In this document: in pieces, positions 27,978 through 37,053 of the stretch | How the letters are laid out: every line of letters begins with the position of its first letter | Numbering within the stretch: the first letter of the stretch is position 1 | Source of the DNA: Lysinibacillus fusiformis | GTDB lineage: Bacteria > Bacillota > Bacilli > Bacillales_A > Planococcaceae | Direction of reading: 5' to 3' | Assembly: GCA_030027265.1 (NCBI GenBank) | Contig: JASENG010000015.1 | Location: forward strand, 30,928 to 94,927 | DNA length: 64,000 nt | The notes under the pieces: generated by a model | Told to the model about the DNA's origin: nothing | Seen by the model: only the letters and a program-made list of their open reading frames with translations | The model's database searches: none | Position numbers and translations under genes: made by a program

Positions 27978-28194
27978 AACTCAACTCTTTCTCTATACTT
28001 TTCAGCTAGCTAAATTCCCTATGTAATATGATAAAAACCATGTCGATTATTATTTAAAGACCAAGGTTGAACTTTTCAGTTATGCATAATTAGAAGAAAG
28101 TTAATTACTACTAAAAAAAGCTCTAAATTTTTGAACAGTTTCCGTCTAATAATTAGAAAACCTAAAACATATAGTTTTTTGAGGTGGAAAAAAC

Positions 28195-29124
28195 ATGCGA
28201 AATAAAATATCGGTACTGTTTGGATTTATTTTACTACTATTTATATCTCCTATAATTGCAACACATTTCACAAGTAAATTCCAACTGGAAAAAGCTGAAC
28301 AAGAATTATTAAACGAACAAGAACAAGATTTAATAAACGAGCAAGAACAAGAATTAATAATCGAGCAAGCTGAAAGTACTAAAACAAATGTTATTAAAAA
28401 ATCAGAATCAGATAAGAAACTTGTATATGCCTCAAACGATAACAACTTAGTTGTTGGTAATGACCAAATTGAACCAAAAAAAGCTTTAATTCTTTTTACA
28501 CACTCCTATGAAGCATTTATTCCCATCCTAAAAAGTAAAAAAGGGTTGACTGATGTTTATCATTCAAACTCCAACATTACAGCATTCAAAGATGTAATTA
28601 AAGATTATTTTAAGCTTAACTCTATTAATGCAGAGTTTCTCCCTTTTGATACGATGGGTGAATTAAAAAAAACAAATCGTACGTTTTCTGAAGCATACTC
28701 AGTTGTACGCCCCTCTTTAGAAGCTCAAATTAAAAAATATGATTATGATATAATAATTGATTTACACAGAGATTCTGCATCTAGAGAAATTTCAACACTT
28801 AATTACGAAAATGAGACTTATGGAAAACTATATTTTGTTGTAGGAGAAGAACATCCAAATTATTCAATAAACAAAGCTTACGCACAGAATATTTCTTCTC
28901 AATTGAACGAGTTAGTTCCAGGTATTTCACGTGGCGTTATCAGTAAAAAGGGTGATCTAGTTGATGGTATTTATAATCAAGATCTTTCTGAAAATATGGT
29001 GTTGATTGAACTGGGAGGAATTGAGAATACAGAAGAGGAAATTAATCGTACCATATCGGTTCTTTCAAATGCAATTTCTATTGTTTTAAAAGAATCCTCA
29101 CAAAATATAACGAAGGAAGCATAA
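28195..29124 (+). CDS. SpoIIP-like peptidoglycan amidase/endopeptidase, short form
   Basis: 309 residues. An N-terminal membrane segment (about 5-24) is followed by a Glu/Gln-rich repeated stretch (EQEQDLINEQEQELI) and a SpoIIP domain (about 95-300). Catalytic landmarks: LFTHSYEAFIP (His and Glu), IIDLHRDSAS, and IYNQDLSENMVLIELGGIENT. SpoIIP strips stem peptides during engulfment. Bacillus carries one sporulation SpoIIP with a longer N-terminus, so this and 35742-36800 look like extra paralogs inside a copper island. The first motif has a Phe where the other copy has a second His (YHSH). AGGTGG before ATG fits the start. Confidence 0.88.
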   Translation: MRNKISVLFGFILLLFISPIIATHFTSKFQLEKAEQELLNEQEQDLINEQEQELIIEQAESTKTNVIKKSESDKKLVYASNDNNLVVGNDQIEPKKALILFTHSYEAFIPILKSKKGLTDVYHSNSNITAFKDVIKDYFKLNSINAEFLPFDTMGELKKTNRTFSEAYSVVRPSLEAQIKKYDYDIIIDLHRDSASREISTLNYENETYGKLYFVVGEEHPNYSINKAYAQNISSQLNELVPGISRGVISKKGDLVDGIYNQDLSENMVLIELGGIENTEEEINRTISVLSNAISIVLKESSQNITKEA

Positions 29125-29143
29125 ATAATGTAATCTTTACTAT

Positions 29144-29178
29144 AAAGTGCACCTTAGAAAATTTCCAAGGTGCACTTT
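29144..29178. terminator. Bidirectional terminator between convergent genes
   Basis: AAAGTGCACCTT (29144-29155) pairs perfectly with AAGGTGCACTTT (29167-29178), lying between the SpoIIP-like gene (+) and the YdhK gene (-). Confidence 0.92.
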
Positions 29179-29185
29179 GTTTGGT

Positions 29186-29785
29186 CTATTCAGCCGGTGA
29201 TAATTCACTTTCTGTAACCCATTTATGATTTGTTACTTCCTCACCTGTTGTTGAAGTATAATCAACCATATAAACAGTTGTTTCATCAGCAGAATCAATT
29301 GTTGCGGTTGCTCCTTCCATGCCCTCCATGTGATCAGCATTAATTGTTGCTTCTTCACCTGGTTCTAAAGGTTGTTCTTCAACCCCTTCTAATTCCTCAT
29401 GTATTACCCATTTGTGATTTGTTACTGGCTCCCCTCCATTTGTAGGAGTGTAAGATACCGTATATACAGTAGTATCAAAAGCACCTACAATTGTTGCTTC
29501 AGCCCCGTCCATACCTTCCATATGGTCAGCATTAATTATCGCAGTACTTCCTACTGGGTATGTTGGATTTGCAGCTTCTTCCAATCCTTCTGGTATTTCT
29601 CCGTCACTAGAGTGATTCATAGTTGAATGATCCATACCCTCCATTTGACCTTCTGTTTCACTTGTCTGTGCATTTTCTTGGGTGTTAGTGTTTTGAGTTG
29701 TTTCTTCATTATTATCTCCAGCACATGCAGAAAGTGTTAAGGCTGCCGTTATGGAGATAATACCCATCATTATTTTATTTGCCAT
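29186..29785 (-). CDS. YdhK-family (DUF1541) lipoprotein 1
   Basis: 199 residues. Signal peptide with lipobox TLSAC (C21), then an acidic linker containing MEGMDHSTMNHSS, a Met/His metal-binding type of sequence. Two tandem DUF1541 repeats follow (about 75-133 and 140-197), each with INADHMEGM and TNHKWV. YdhK proteins are found beside copper genes in Firmicutes; function is unproven and metal or envelope binding is inferred. AGGAGG before the ATG. A CTCCATA box with a perfect TATAAT precedes it. A second member is at 43085-43963. Confidence 0.9.
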   Translation of the reverse strand: MANKIMMGIISITAALTLSACAGDNNEETTQNTNTQENAQTSETEGQMEGMDHSTMNHSSDGEIPEGLEEAANPTYPVGSTAIINADHMEGMDGAEATIVGAFDTTVYTVSYTPTNGGEPVTNHKWVIHEELEGVEEQPLEPGEEATINADHMEGMEGATATIDSADETTVYMVDYTSTTGEEVTNHKWVTESELSPAE

Positions 29786-29837
29786 TTATAATTCCTCCTC
29801 GTTTTTGCTCTAATTCATTTATTCCTATCAATAGAAG

Positions 29838-29870
29838 ATTATAAACATTAATTATGCAAAAAATATGGAG
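29838..29870 (-). promoter_or_regulatory. CTCCATA direct-repeat box and -10 of YdhK gene 1
   Basis: CTCCATA (29864-29870) and TTGCATA (29853-29859), 11-bp period, 9-bp gap, perfect -10 TATAAT (29838-29843). Confidence 0.8.
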
Positions 29871-29970
29871 AAAGTAACTTTTGTTATGATTTGTCCGTAG
29901 ATTATTAATTATTCGCAAATAGTTTTTGTTCTATTTTTTAATCTCTGAAATACTGCAACCCCCTAATAAC

Positions 29971-30037
29971 CTAACGTTGAATTTGGCGAATATGCTCTCG
30001 AACTTCACCCTGTAAGGCAAGAACTCCGACCTCTTTA
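29971..30037 (-). pseudogene. pdxT: N-terminal stump of pdxT
   Basis: Directly after the pdxS stop the minus strand reads KEVGVLALQGEVREHIRQIQ and then a stop at 29971. This is the start of the PdxT glutaminase (GVLALQGAVREH in the family). The start codon is not recognisable and the remaining roughly 170 residues, including the catalytic cysteine, are missing. Confidence 0.85.
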
Positions 30038-30039
30038 CC

Positions 30040-30924
30040 TTACCAGCCTCGTTCCTGCATACGTTCACTTTCATGAAGTGCTGCTATTTCAATTCCCTTC
30101 ATCGGTGTTCCGAGTTCTTTTGAAATTTCGGCAATTAGCTTATAGTCTTTGTAATGAGTTGTTGCTTCAACAATTGCTCGGGCGAATTTTTCAGGATTGT
30201 CCGATTTAAATATACCGGAACCAACAAAAACGCCATCCGCTCCTAGTTCCATCATAAGAGCAGCATCCGCCGGGGTTGCTACGCCGCCTGCAGCAAAATT
30301 AACAACCGGAAGGCGACCTATACTTTTAATTTCCACTAATAATTCATAAGGTGCACCTAAAAGTTTGGCTTCCGTCATTAATTCATCTTCATTCATCCCT
30401 ATAATCCGACGAACTTGTCCATTTACCTTGCGGATATGGCGTACCGCTTCCACTATATTCCCTGTCCCTGGTTCCCCTTTTGTACGCAGCATTGATGCTC
30501 CTTCCCCAATTCGACGTGCTGCTTCTCCAAGGTCACGACACCCGCAAACAAAAGGAACTGTATAGTCACTTTTTAGTAAATGATATTCTTCGTCGGCAGG
30601 TGTTAATACTTCGCTTTCATCAATATAATCAACACCCATTGCCTCCAGAACTCTGGCTTCCACAATATGGCCAATACGTGCTTTTGCCATAACCGGAATC
30701 GAAACCGCATTCATGACTTCCTCTACAATTCGCGGGTCTGCCATTCGGGCAACACCACCTGCTTTACGAATATCCGACGGTACACGCTCCAAAGCCATAA
30801 CGGCTACTGCTCCAGCTGCTTCTGCAATTTTTGCCTGCTCTGCATTAACGACATCCATAATTACGCCGCCTTTTTGCATTTCCGCCATCCCACGTTTAAC
30901 TCTTTCTGTTCCCACTTGTTTCAT
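30040..30924 (-). CDS. pdxS: PdxS, synthase subunit of pyridoxal 5'-phosphate synthase
   Basis: 294 residues, full length, very typical: [16 protein letters not shown] start, [29 protein letters not shown] with catalytic Lys, [16 protein letters not shown], and an ERMQERGW end. It makes PLP from ribose 5-phosphate, glyceraldehyde 3-phosphate and ammonia, normally with PdxT as glutaminase. Here pdxT is a stump and the divergent regulator gene is broken, so this copy could only use free ammonia or a PdxT encoded elsewhere. A GGAGGGG site precedes the ATG. Confidence 0.96.
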   Translation of the reverse strand: MKQVGTERVKRGMAEMQKGGVIMDVVNAEQAKIAEAAGAVAVMALERVPSDIRKAGGVARMADPRIVEEVMNAVSIPVMAKARIGHIVEARVLEAMGVDYIDESEVLTPADEEYHLLKSDYTVPFVCGCRDLGEAARRIGEGASMLRTKGEPGTGNIVEAVRHIRKVNGQVRRIIGMNEDELMTEAKLLGAPYELLVEIKSIGRLPVVNFAAGGVATPADAALMMELGADGVFVGSGIFKSDNPEKFARAIVEATTHYKDYKLIAEISKELGTPMKGIEIAALHESERMQERGW

Positions 30925-30970
30925 ATAACTTCCCCTCCAACACTTTAATGTAATAAATTATAATAAATAC

Positions 30971-31014
30971 TGACCATATAAAAAGAGTCAGATTTTATAA
31001 AAATCACATGGTCA
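30971..31014 (-). promoter_or_regulatory. Inverted repeat in the pdxS/pdxR divergent region
   Basis: TGACCAT (30971-30977) and ATGGTCA (31008-31014) are perfect inverted halves 37 bp apart, just upstream of a TATAAT-like pdxS -10 near 30960. Likely the binding site of the MocR-type regulator whose gene is now broken. Confidence 0.5.
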
Positions 31015-31030
31015 CATAGAGAGGAACCGC

Positions 31031-31273
31031 TTGGATATGCTGATGGTCGTTTCAAAAAAATAATACAAAACCTTTGTATGATCAACTTTATAGAGCGATG
31101 AAAGATGCTGTTATAACAAAAATAAATTAAAGTAGGAACAAAATTGCTATAAAAGGGAAACTTTCCTCCTTTTTAAATATTAGCCAAACAACAGTCGAGA
31201 TTGCCATGGGCAACTTCTCGCAGAAGGCTATATCGTTTCAAAACCAAGCGTTGGCTTTTATGTGCTCCGTTAA
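31031..31273 (+). pseudogene. Broken GntR/MocR-type regulator gene (pdxR-like)
   Basis: Plus-strand pieces in shifting frames read LDMLMVVSKK, then PLYDQLYRAMKDAVIT, KLSSFLNISQTTVEIA, and QLLAEGYIVSKPSVGFYVLR followed by a stop. Together they form a GntR winged helix like that of PdxR, divergent from pdxS as PdxR normally is. At least three frame changes and one internal stop kill it, and the aminotransferase-like domain is absent. Confidence 0.8.
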
Positions 31274-31277
31274 CTAT

Positions 31278-31372
31278 TTACCCACCGTTTTCCGTATTTA
31301 ATGTTATCAATTCACAAATGTAAGAATGATCCTCAATGACTAGAATTTTAAACTTGCTTATTCATTCATAAG
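31278..31372 (-). pseudogene. N-terminal fragment of a response regulator
   Basis: Behind an AGGAGG site the minus strand gives, after a frameshift near the start, KFKILVIEDHSYICELI and then a stop at 31278. This is the beginning of a receiver domain (ILVIED), cut off before the phospho-aspartate. Confidence 0.5.
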
Positions 31373-31419
31373 CCTCCTAATTTAATTCAACCCATGTAGC
31401 AGTTTATTAACTTCAACAA

Positions 31420-31451
31420 AAAAAAGAGCATCAATCCCTTTGGATTAACGC
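31420..31451 (-). terminator. Terminator after the 31.5-kb relic
   Basis: GCATCAATCC (31428-31437) pairs imperfectly with GGATTAACGC (31442-31451); eight T follow on the minus strand. Confidence 0.6.
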
Positions 31452-31470
31452 CCCCGTACTTGAATAAGCC

Positions 31471-31760
31471 TTATCTAACTTCGAAAACAAATGTATAACT
31501 TGAATCTCCCTCTTCCCACCTTGCATAGACATTGTACACATAAACACATTTTTCTTTTGGTACTACCAAAAAATTATTACTTAGTTTAAACATTTTATAC
31601 TTCGTTATCATTAAGCCATATTTTTGCTAATGTATTTTCGTTTGGTTCTTTTTTAAATTCTATTTTCAATTCAGGTTCAGGCGATACATTGACAGTTTTA
31701 ATTGCATTATGGTGAATTAACATTGTTGGAGAAATCGTATCGGCACAAATAGTATTAAAT
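31471..31760 (-). pseudogene. Relic of a small secreted-type protein gene
   Basis: Frames on the minus strand read SPEPELKIEFKKEPNENTLA and KIWLNDNEV, then after a break VPKEKCVYVYNVYARWEEG and SSYTFVFEVR to a stop at 31471. The ending is beta-rich and coherent, typical of small bacillus lipoproteins of unknown role. No start remains. Confidence 0.45.
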
Positions 31761-31832
31761 AAACCATCTCAAAAATACGAACCTTGGGCCACTTCTACCT
31801 TTTTTTAAAGTAATTATTAGCGAAGGCGGTGT

Positions 31833-32459
31833 TTATATGATAGATTCACTGATTTGATCTCTACCTACTCGTCTTAAAAACTTATTAAATGGCTCCCGTT
31901 TCTTACCCATTTTAGAATAAGCTGTTATTATCTTGTCTACTGCGTCGTACAATTCTTCAGGTGTTAATTTCTCCAACAACAAGGAACCGACCTCAGCGTC
32001 CTTTCCTTTTGCTTTACCTCCAACATATAAGTTGTAATGATCGCTAACTTTCATAATACCAATATCATTTATCATAGGTTCTCCACAGCCAACAGGGCAA
32101 CCGGTATAGGCTACTCTAAGTGTAAATGGAACAGTTCTACCAGCAATAAGTTTATTTAATTCTTTTGCTACAGGCATTCCTTCTTCTTCTTCACCCTTGC
32201 AAAAGTTACATGTCCTTAAACTCTTTACGAAATTTCCAACCAAATAACACTCTAATCCAACCTTTTTAAATTCTTCAATGATTGAATCTTTTGCTTCCTC
32301 TGGAATCTCTAAATAAATTTGTTGAAAAGTCGTCAATTCAAGTTCATCATTTTCATTTAAATATTTTAAGATTACGTTAAGCTGTTTGAAACTTAGTTTC
32401 GCCCCAAATCCGATTCCACCGTTAACTGCAATCTTGACTTTTTTTATATCGTTATCCAA
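31833..32459 (-). CDS. Sirohaem nitrite/sulfite reductase-like protein, half-size
   Basis: 208 residues. Residues about 8-75 resemble the ferredoxin-like half domain of nitrite/sulfite reductases (GGIGFGAKLSFKQLNVIL). An iron-sulfur type pattern follows: TCNFCKG (C84, C87) and TGCPVGCGEPMINDIGI (C121, C125). Classical enzymes have Cx5C plus Cx3C and about 500 residues; this one has Cx2C plus Cx3C and only one half repeat. It may be a redox or sirohaem-binding single-domain protein; a specific reaction cannot be assigned. The start is TTG with GGGAGAAA before it. It stands alone next to copA, 127 bp downstream of it. Confidence 0.7.
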   Translation of the reverse strand: MDNDIKKVKIAVNGGIGFGAKLSFKQLNVILKYLNENDELELTTFQQIYLEIPEEAKDSIIEEFKKVGLECYLVGNFVKSLRTCNFCKGEEEEGMPVAKELNKLIAGRTVPFTLRVAYTGCPVGCGEPMINDIGIMKVSDHYNLYVGGKAKGKDAEVGSLLLEKLTPEELYDAVDKIITAYSKMGKKREPFNKFLRRVGRDQISESII

Positions 32460-32585
32460 ATTAATTTCTCCCTACTTGTATTAAAAAATTAACCTCATAT
32501 CCCTTTCTAGGTTATATGAGGTTATTAAGATGAATTACTAAAAAATTATCTTATCTTTTATAGCGAAGTTGTTCAAAATTCAAAT

Positions 32586-35003
32586 TTACTTATCCAACTT
32601 TACTCTTTGTAATCTTAAAGCATTTAAAACAACAGACACGGAACTAAATGCCATTGCAGCACCTGCTACCCAAGGTGCTAGTAATCCTACTGCTGCAATT
32701 GGAATACCTAATGTATTATAAGCAAATGCCCAGAATAAGTTTTGCTTAATATTACGCATCGTTTTCCGACTCATGATTATCGCGTCGGCAATACTGTTTA
32801 AATCTCCACGAATCAACGTAATATCAGCTGCCTCCATTGCAACATCTGTACCTGTACCAATAGCCATCCCTATATTAGCTGTAGCGAGTGCCGGTGCATC
32901 ATTAATACCGTCGCCCACCATTGCTACTTTTTTACCCTGCTGTTGTAATTTTTTCACTTCCTCAGCCTTGCCTTCAGGAAGGACTTCTGCGATTACAGCA
33001 TCTACACCTACCTCTTTACCAATTGCTTGTGCTGTCCTATGGTTATCACCTGTCATCATAATGACTTCGATTCCCATTTCCTGCAATCGTCTTACAGCTT
33101 CGTGAGATGTATCTTTTACTGTATCCGCAACTGCTACTAATCCAGCATATTGCCCATTAATGGCAGCTAACATTGCTGTTTTGCCATCACTCTCTAAGTT
33201 TTCCATTGTTGGGAAAATGGCTTTGATATCAATCCCATATTGCTGCATAAGTTTACGTGTACCAATGATAACACCTTGACCCGAAACGGTTGCTTGAACA
33301 CCATAACCGGGGATTGCTTCAAAAAATTGCACATTACCTAGTTCAATTCCTTTTTCTTGAATACCATGAACGATTGCCTGTGCTAATGGATGCTCCGATT
33401 GTTTTTCTGCTGCCCCGATGAGGGATAAGAATTTCTCCTCATCTTGACCATTCGCTAATAAAACATCAGTTAACACGGGTTTCCCATGCGTTACAGTACC
33501 TGTTTTATCAACTACTACTGTGTCAATACCTTGTGTTTGCTCTAAATGCTCGCCGCCTTTAAACAAAATGCCAAATTCTGCAGCACGACCCGAGCCGGCC
33601 ATAATCGAAGTAGGTGTCGCAAGACCGAGTGCACAAGGGCAAGCAATGACAAGTACTGCAATTAACACTTCCAGGGCAGGTGCAAATTCACCTGGCGTTA
33701 CAAACGCAAACCAAATAATGAATGCAACAATCGCAATACCAATCACGATTGGTACAAAAATCCCTGAGATTTTATCTGCCATTCTTTGAATTGGTGCTTT
33801 CGAACCTTGTGCATCTTCAACAACTTTAATTATTTGCGCTAAAGCGGTGTCACGTCCAATTTTTGTTGCCTTCATTTTAATAAAACCGTTTTTATTTATG
33901 GTTGAACCAAATAAAGGTGAATCAACCGTTTTATCTACCGGAATACTTTCCCCTGTTAGCATCGATTCATCTACTGCTGTGTTACCTTCAATTATTTCTC
34001 CATCAACCGGAATTTTTTCACCTGGTTTTACTAAAATTGTATCACCAATGACCACCTCTTCTAACGGTATTTCAATTTCAACCCCATTTCGAACAACCAA
34101 TGCGGTTTTCGCCTGTAATCCCATTAACTTCTTAATTGCTTCGGAAGATCTGCCCTTTGCTTTTGCTTCAAATAGTTTACCTAGAATAATTAAGGTGATT
34201 AAGACTGCACTTGTTTCGAAATAAAGCTGTGGGTGTTCATGTGTACCATTTGTAATAAATGTTTGATATACACTATAAAAATAGGCTGCCGATGTTCCTA
34301 ACACTACAAGAACATCCATATTGGCACTGCCATTTTTTAATGCTTTATAGGCACTTACATAAAATTGCCATCCAATAATAAACTGGACTGGTGTTGCGAG
34401 CGCCATCTGTACCCAAGGATTCATTAAAATCTCAGGCATATAAATGAACGATGTAAACGAAAAGTGACTAACCATCGTCCATAAAAGTGGTAATGAAAGA
34501 ATTGCAGAGATGATAAATTTCTTCGTTTGTTTTTTTATCGCTTGCTCGCGATAATCCGTCTCATCGTTCTCATTTTCTTTTACATGTGCAACATATCCTA
34601 ACTTTTCAACTCTTTGAACAATATCTGCAACTGATACTTGGTCAGGATTATATTCAACTGTCGCATTTTCAAGAGCCAGGTTAACGTTTGCGCTCGAGAT
34701 GCCGTCGATTTTATTTAATCCCTTTTCAATTCGGGTTGCACAAGAAGCACAAGTCATCCCAGTAATGGTAAACTCTTTCTTTTCTTTAGCGACACCATAA
34801 CCAAGATCTTGTATTTTTTTCTCGAAATCTTGTTCACTCACTTTTTCTGGATTATATTTTATGACTGACTTTTCAAGAGCCAAATTCACATTTGCTTCTT
34901 CAACACCTTCTAATTTGTTGAGACCTTTTTCAATTCTTGTGGCACATGCTGCACAAGTCATTCCTGTTATCTGTATACTCGTTTCTTTCCATTCACTATT
35001 CAT
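32586..35003 (-). CDS. copA: CopA copper(I)-exporting P1B-type ATPase
   Basis: 805 residues. Two N-terminal heavy-metal domains, [15 protein letters not shown] (about 14-28) and [15 protein letters not shown] (about 82-96), precede eight membrane helices. Other landmarks: the CPC transport motif in [16 protein letters not shown], the phosphorylation site DKTGTVT, HP in SEHPLAQ, and GDGINDAP. It pumps Cu(I) out of the cytoplasm. It is third in csoR-copZ-copA, with its own CsoR-like operator upstream (35022-35044) and a hairpin between copZ and copA that may give it separate expression. Confidence 0.97.
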   Translation of the reverse strand: MNSEWKETSIQITGMTCAACATRIEKGLNKLEGVEEANVNLALEKSVIKYNPEKVSEQDFEKKIQDLGYGVAKEKKEFTITGMTCASCATRIEKGLNKIDGISSANVNLALENATVEYNPDQVSVADIVQRVEKLGYVAHVKENENDETDYREQAIKKQTKKFIISAILSLPLLWTMVSHFSFTSFIYMPEILMNPWVQMALATPVQFIIGWQFYVSAYKALKNGSANMDVLVVLGTSAAYFYSVYQTFITNGTHEHPQLYFETSAVLITLIILGKLFEAKAKGRSSEAIKKLMGLQAKTALVVRNGVEIEIPLEEVVIGDTILVKPGEKIPVDGEIIEGNTAVDESMLTGESIPVDKTVDSPLFGSTINKNGFIKMKATKIGRDTALAQIIKVVEDAQGSKAPIQRMADKISGIFVPIVIGIAIVAFIIWFAFVTPGEFAPALEVLIAVLVIACPCALGLATPTSIMAGSGRAAEFGILFKGGEHLEQTQGIDTVVVDKTGTVTHGKPVLTDVLLANGQDEEKFLSLIGAAEKQSEHPLAQAIVHGIQEKGIELGNVQFFEAIPGYGVQATVSGQGVIIGTRKLMQQYGIDIKAIFPTMENLESDGKTAMLAAINGQYAGLVAVADTVKDTSHEAVRRLQEMGIEVIMMTGDNHRTAQAIGKEVGVDAVIAEVLPEGKAEEVKKLQQQGKKVAMVGDGINDAPALATANIGMAIGTGTDVAMEAADITLIRGDLNSIADAIIMSRKTMRNIKQNLFWAFAYNTLGIPIAAVGLLAPWVAGAAMAFSSVSVVLNALRLQRVKLDK

Positions 35004-35021
35004 GTTGTATTCACCTCATCC

Positions 35022-35044
35022 TATATACTTCCTGGGGGTATATT
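35022..35044 (-). promoter_or_regulatory. CsoR-like operator upstream of copA
   Basis: The minus strand reads ATATAC-CCCCAGGAA-GTATAT, an imperfect palindrome with a C-rich half like the csoR operator. It lies 20-40 bp before the copA start. A -10 overlaps its right arm. Confidence 0.5.
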
Positions 35045-35056
35045 TAAATCCAAGAA

Positions 35057-35081
35057 AGAGAGTGCTTTTAAAGCACTCTTA
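35057..35081 (-). terminator. Hairpin between copZ and copA
   Basis: AGAGTGCTTT pairs with AAGCACTCT (about 35059-35079), with a short weak T tract on the minus strand. Could attenuate read-through from csoR-copZ into copA. Confidence 0.55.
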
Positions 35082-35103
35082 ATGTATCACTAAATAACTA
35101 AAA

Positions 35104-35310
35104 CTATTCAACGTCGTAACCTTGATCATCGATTGTCTCTTTAATTTTTTCTAATGTCACTTTTTCACTATTAAATGCTATGTCAACCTGACCAGCATCT
35201 AGGTTCACCTTCACTTGGTCTACCCCATCTAAGGCACCTACACTACCTTCTACTGATTTTACACAATGTCCACAAGACATGCCTTTTACGTTTAAAGTTA
35301 CATTTCCCAT
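35104..35310 (-). CDS. copZ: CopZ copper chaperone
   Basis: 68 residues, one heavy-metal-associated domain with GMSCGHCVKSVEG (C13, C16 by position in the loop) and the usual acidic end. It carries Cu(I) to the N-terminal domains of CopA and to CsoR. Length matches Bacillus CopZ (69). It starts 14 bp after the csoR stop, so is co-transcribed, with AAAGGAGAG as ribosome site. Confidence 0.96.
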   Translation of the reverse strand: MGNVTLNVKGMSCGHCVKSVEGSVGALDGVDQVKVNLDAGQVDIAFNSEKVTLEKIKETIDDQGYDVE

Positions 35311-35323
35311 ATTAATCTCTCCT

Positions 35324-35659
35324 TTATTTTTTCATTAGTTTTTGAATTGTAATTAAAACTTCATCTAAAACTTCTAAATCCCCTTCTTGAATGCGATCCA
35401 CAACACATTCTTTCATATGAGCTTCAAGTAGGAGTTTTGCCACACTATTTAAAGCCGCTTGAGTAGCAGATATCTGTGTAATGACATCATCACAATAAGT
35501 ATCTTTTTCAATTAGTCCCTTTATGCCACGAACCTGACCTTCGATTCGATTTAATCTAGAGACAAGATTTTTCTTTGCATTTTCTGAGTGATGGCTTTTT
35601 CTAACGCTAACACTAGTACAGCACTCTTCTTCAAGGGCTGGTTCTTTTTCGGAATCCAT
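35324..35659 (-). CDS. csoR: CsoR copper-sensing repressor
   Basis: 111 residues from the ATG at 35657-35659, fixed by AAGGAGG upstream. An all-helical DUF156 protein with SRLNRIEGQVRGI and the Cu(I) ligand set C56, H81, C85 (TYCDDV; EAHMKEC). Apo-CsoR blocks transcription; Cu(I) releases it. The N-terminal 28 residues are longer than in Bacillus CsoR and hold an extra CC pair and HH pair. Its promoter (35682-35711) contains the operator, so it represses its own operon. Confidence 0.93.
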   Translation of the reverse strand: MDSEKEPALEEECCTSVSVRKSHHSENAKKNLVSRLNRIEGQVRGIKGLIEKDTYCDDVITQISATQAALNSVAKLLLEAHMKECVVDRIQEGDLEVLDEVLITIQKLMKK

Positions 35660-35681
35660 ATTACATTCCTCCTTGCAATCC

Positions 35682-35711
35682 ATCATAGCATACCCCCATA
35701 CCCTATGTAAA
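35682..35711 (-). promoter_or_regulatory. Promoter and CsoR operator of csoR-copZ-copA
   Basis: On the minus strand -35 TTTACA (35706-35711), 18-bp spacer, -10 TATGAT (35682-35687). The spacer holds ATAGGGTATGGGGGTAT, the GC-centred AT-flanked pattern of CsoR sites. Confidence 0.75.
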
Positions 35712-35741
35712 GAGGAGATAACTAAATGTTGGTTTATAGAA

Positions 35742-36800
35742 TTACCGTTCACCATGCCAATAATATTCGCTTAATACTTCTGCAACAATTTCCGTTGTCC
35801 GATGAAGTTCTTTAATCGTATTATCTACCCCACCAATCTCAACAATAATGGAATGAGGTGAAATATCTTGATTATAGATTCCATTTCCTTGATGTTTACT
35901 TTTTTGAATGATTCCTTTAGACAAACCGGGATATTGTTTATCAAGTATCGTTTGTAGCCCTTCAGCAAAGGTTAGATTCTTTTCAAAGTCTTTGTGTCCA
36001 GTTCCAACAACAAATAGTAGATTAGCAAAATTTAACCCATTTATTTCGATTGTAGTTGCATCTTTACGTAATGAATCACGATGTACATCTATAAAATATT
36101 CTAATTCCCTATTTTCACTAAGTGCAGTACGCGCAAGTTCTCCTGATACATTGTAAGAACGGCCATAATTTAAATCCTTGGAAGTTAATACTTGAGCAAT
36201 ATCTGTTGAATCTACCCTAGTACCTATTCCTCTTCTCTCCAATAGCCTTGCCAACATCTTCCCTACCAATGTGACATTTGCTGAAGAATGATATGCTTCT
36301 TGTGGTTTTACTGCATCTTTTAAAAAGGGTAAAAAGGACTCTCTACTATGTGAATGATAAATATAAATAACTTCTTTACCAAATGTTGAATGTAATGATG
36401 AAATTTCTTTTGGTGATTTCATATTTTCAAACAATGCACCAATATTCTTATTTATTAGTTCCCGTTCTTTAAAAAGATTATCCATACTAGGTTGAAATTC
36501 ATCTCTGGTCGGTGATTCCAAAAGAACACTTTTATTTGCATCAACAGACGCATCCATTGCGAAATCTTTTGATTTATTTACTGTGTCTTTTACATCATTA
36601 TTCATTGTTTTTGGTTCAGATACAAAATTACTTTTATTCAAAAGTTTATTTTCTATATCCATTTCCTGTTCGTTAAATAAGATAAACCATAAAAATACCA
36701 ATAGCCAAACAATGAAAAGAAAAATTGCCAAGCACAGCAAAAATTCTGGTATTGTTTTTTTTGATTGATTCTTCCTATTATCCTTAAAATTCGGAGCCAT
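35742..36800 (-). CDS. SpoIIP-family peptidoglycan amidase/endopeptidase, second copy
   Basis: 352 residues. A cytoplasmic stub, one membrane helix (about 18-43), a linker of about 90 residues, and a SpoIIP domain (about 140-345). Catalytic residues are complete: YIYHSHSRESFLP, YFIDVHRDS and GIYNQDISPHSIIVEIGGVDNT. SpoIIP removes and cleaves stem peptides with SpoIID during engulfment. This copy keeps both histidines of HSHS, unlike the one at 28195-29124. It ends about 80 bp upstream of csoR and may be read separately; a terminator lies upstream. Confidence 0.92.
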   Translation of the reverse strand: MAPNFKDNRKNQSKKTIPEFLLCLAIFLFIVWLLVFLWFILFNEQEMDIENKLLNKSNFVSEPKTMNNDVKDTVNKSKDFAMDASVDANKSVLLESPTRDEFQPSMDNLFKERELINKNIGALFENMKSPKEISSLHSTFGKEVIYIYHSHSRESFLPFLKDAVKPQEAYHSSANVTLVGKMLARLLERRGIGTRVDSTDIAQVLTSKDLNYGRSYNVSGELARTALSENRELEYFIDVHRDSLRKDATTIEINGLNFANLLFVVGTGHKDFEKNLTFAEGLQTILDKQYPGLSKGIIQKSKHQGNGIYNQDISPHSIIVEIGGVDNTIKELHRTTEIVAEVLSEYYWHGER

Positions 36801-36923
36801 TCTGTCCCTCTTTTTTCACTGTTTGTATATTTAATCGTCAGAACTCTCTTTTCATTAACCGCTACTTTTAAAAATAAGATGCCTTTCCTGTTAATGAATT
36901 TTCAGGATCTTAGAATGAAAAAA

Positions 36924-36981
36924 GCCCACTGGTTTGATGGATGAATGTCGATAACCTTGACCCCTCATCAAACCAGTGGGC
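36924..36981. terminator. Strong 16-bp-stem hairpin
   Basis: GCCCACTGGTTTGATG (36924-36939) pairs perfectly with the arm at 36966-36981 around a 26-base loop. Could end the 37054-37428 transcript on the minus strand; the length and GC-rich stem also resemble an insertion-sequence end. Confidence 0.75.
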
Positions 36982-37053
36982 TCCATTTGTTATAATTTTT
37001 GTAAAAATATTGATAGTTAAGTGTTGGTGTGTTTTATCAAACAGGCCACTACT

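Noticed and set aside
28080..28105. TATGCATAATTAGAAGAAAG upstream of the VTT gene as a tenth box
   Set aside because: The half-sites are not 11 bp apart in any alignment and one is a poor match.
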